The notes under the pieces are model-generated. The model had not been told where the DNA came from. It did not search any database and saw nothing but the letters and a program-made list of their open reading frames with translations. The position numbers were made by a program, and so were the translations under genes. From NCBI RefSeq assembly GCF_951805225.1, contig NZ_OX638201.1:4712001-4776000 (forward strand): a stretch of DNA of 64,000 bases, in the 5' to 3' direction. Below, one piece after another: positions 63,202 through 64,000 of the stretch. This stretch comes from an uncultured Flavobacterium sp. (GTDB taxonomy: Bacteria; Bacteroidota; Bacteroidia; Flavobacteriales; Flavobacteriaceae). The stretch's first letter is position 1; each line of letters starts with the position of its first letter.

Positions 63202-63605
63202 ATTAATAATAAGATAAAGTAGTGTTAAAAAAAGAAGCTTTTAAGTTGGAGAAAACCATAAATTTTCTTTTTTCAATCGTTTTCGAGACGAAATTAAGTT
63301 GTTTTTCAGAATAAAATGTAAAATCAGCATCAAAATTTAGCAAAGTAAACAAGATTTTATTTACAATACCAATCTTTTTTTGGTAGTAAAATAGCCATTA
63401 ACGACTTCATTTTTAAGTTTTTTCAATTTTTTTCGAAAGGTGAAATTTTTGATTAAAAAGTTGCTTTTTAGCTAAAAGTGTTGATTTTACACAAATTACA
63501 TTCTAAAAAGGCTATTTTTTTGAAAAATATATTAATTTTTAAATGTTGTTTTCACACTTAATTTATGGGATGCGTTTTTTTTAGCGCTTTTTTTTGCCAT
63601 ATTAA
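63202..63605. other. gene-free spacer, no feature seen
   Basis: 404 bp of AT-rich sequence with long T runs between the regulator operator and the SusC promoter. I see no open frame above 40 codons with coding character, hairpin or repeat in it. Confidence 0.6.
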
Positions 63606-63638
63606 TTTGTTTTTAAGGTTTTTTTTTAGTTAAATTTA
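63606..63638 (+). promoter_or_regulatory. SusC-like gene promoter
   Basis: TTTG (63606-63609), 21 nt, TAAATTTA (63631-63638, a TAnnTTTG variant). The operator begins 3 nt later. The spacing is the same as at the transketolase promoter. Confidence 0.7.
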
Positions 63639-63641
63639 CAA

Positions 63642-63660
63642 ATGTAAAATTAACACTTAT
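63642..63660 (+). promoter_or_regulatory. shared 19-bp operator, site 2 (SusC-like gene)
   Basis: ATGTAAAATTAACACTTAT, directly after the -7 box and 32 nt before the start codon. It matches site 1 at 17 of 19 positions and is preceded by ACA as an extra half-site echo (TACAAATGTAAA). The likely binder is the adjacent Nudix-family regulator. Confidence 0.7.
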
Positions 63661-63692
63661 AATTATACACTAACCAACTTAAACAAACCAGT

Positions 63693-64000
63693 ATGATAAC
63701 AAACCAACGATTATTATTTTTTTGCAATTTTTTATTGCCAAAAAAAGAATGGCTTTTAGCATTATTAATGCTACTATTTTCCGTTAATCAAATGTCGGCT
63801 CAAGGCAAAGTGATTAGCGGAGTTGTTACCTCGGCATCAGACAAATTGCCTTTGCCGGGAGTGAATATTATGATAAAGGGAACAAAAACAGTTGCAGTAA
63901 CTGGTTTTGATGGAGAATATTCGATTAAAGCATCTCCAAATGATGTATTAATCTTTTCATTTATAGGATTTCAAAATAAAGAAATAGCAGTAAGTAACCA
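63693..64000 (+). CDS. SusC/RagA TonB-linked outer-membrane receptor, N-terminus only (partial)
   Basis: The ATG at 63693 opens a frame of 102 codons that runs off the window, so it was only recognised by hand. A signal peptide ends at SAQG (about residue 36-37). A carboxypeptidase-regulatory-like domain follows: KVISGVVTSASDKLPLPGVNIMIKGT, then GFDGEYSIKA and LIFSFIGFQ. This is the N-terminal extension of SusC-type receptors, which import oligosaccharides with a SusD lipoprotein. By its operator it belongs to the Nudix regulon. The specificity is not visible. Confidence 0.9.
   Translation, partial: MITNQRLLFFCNFLLPKKEWLLALLMLLFSVNQMSAQGKVISGVVTSASDKLPLPGVNIMIKGTKTVAVTGFDGEYSIKASPNDVLIFSFIGFQNKEIAVSN

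Noticed and set aside
1..64000. Open frames opposite the known genes (for example within 14842-15087, 22344-23510, 37093-37281)
   Set aside because: They lie antisense inside strongly conserved genes and carry low-complexity sequence typical of the shadow frame of AT-rich genes.
1..64000. tRNA, rRNA, prophage or complete IS elements
   Set aside because: I found no cloverleaf-like sequence, no transposase or integrase motif and no phage structural genes on either strand.

Overview
The window is AT-rich chromosomal DNA from a member of the Bacteroidota, almost certainly the genus Flavobacterium. The reasons are: a flexirubin/dialkylresorcinol pigment locus; a tyrosine ammonia-lyase whose sequence I recognise as very close to the F. 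johnsoniae enzyme; the start of a SusC-type TonB-linked receptor; Bacteroidota-type promoters (TTTG, about 21 nt, TAnnTTTG); few Shine-Dalgarno sites, several TTG starts and TAATG overlaps; and many short flavobacterial intergenic repeats. I see no tRNA, rRNA, CRISPR array, prophage or intact insertion sequence.

Region 1 (1-15300) is mostly housekeeping. It opens with the end of an operon holding a taurine/nitrate-type ABC permease, its ATPase and a CbbX-like AAA+ ATPase. A GNAT acetyltransferase follows. Next come a lipid-linked-sugar flippase, dUTPase (dut), a sugar-phosphate nucleotidyltransferase, a TPR protein, a DUF4292 lipoprotein and an EnvC-like M23 protein. After a clear terminator come rbfA, a LolC/E-type permease, a MATE exporter and, on the minus strand, dusB.

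Region 2 (15447-50605) is a flexirubin-type aryl-polyene/dialkylresorcinol gene cluster of about 35 kb, nearly all on the minus strand. The proposed flow is as follows. Tyrosine ammonia-lyase (47730-49250) makes 4-coumarate, and the PaaK-like ligase (15447-16739) activates it. Two acyl carrier proteins, several FabF/FabB-type ketosynthases and two ketosynthase-like partners that lack the active-site Cys, a FabG reductase and three hotdog dehydratases extend it to an aryl polyene. DarB (KAS III) and DarA make the dialkylresorcinol half. Acyltransferases (an LpxL-like protein, an MMPL-PlsC fusion, a BtrH-like protein and a C45-like protein) are candidates for joining or anchoring the parts. LolA, MMPL and ABC-2 proteins are candidates for export, and a flavin-dependent halogenase-like enzyme (49352-50605, plus strand) may decorate the ring. 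A 260-residue protein of unrecognised family (32456-33238) interrupts the ketosynthase/ACP block and looks like an insertion.

Region 3 (50633-52160) has one small anchored protein and then a tandem array of roughly 304-bp palindrome-rich repeats between converging genes.

Region 4 (52183-58615) is a galactose locus: an SGLT-type symporter, galT, galK and galM on the minus strand, with a divergent GntR-family regulator and a candidate operator between galM and the regulator.

Region 5 (58616-64000) holds more repeats of the same palindrome family, transketolase, an FSA-type transaldolase, a Nudix-related transcription regulator with a degenerate Nudix box, and the first 308 bases of a SusC/RagA receptor that runs off the window. 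Three near-identical 19-bp sites lie upstream of transketolase, the Nudix regulator and the SusC gene. At two of them the site sits 3 nt after a promoter -7 box with the same 21-nt spacer, so these genes look like one carbohydrate (probably pentose) regulon.
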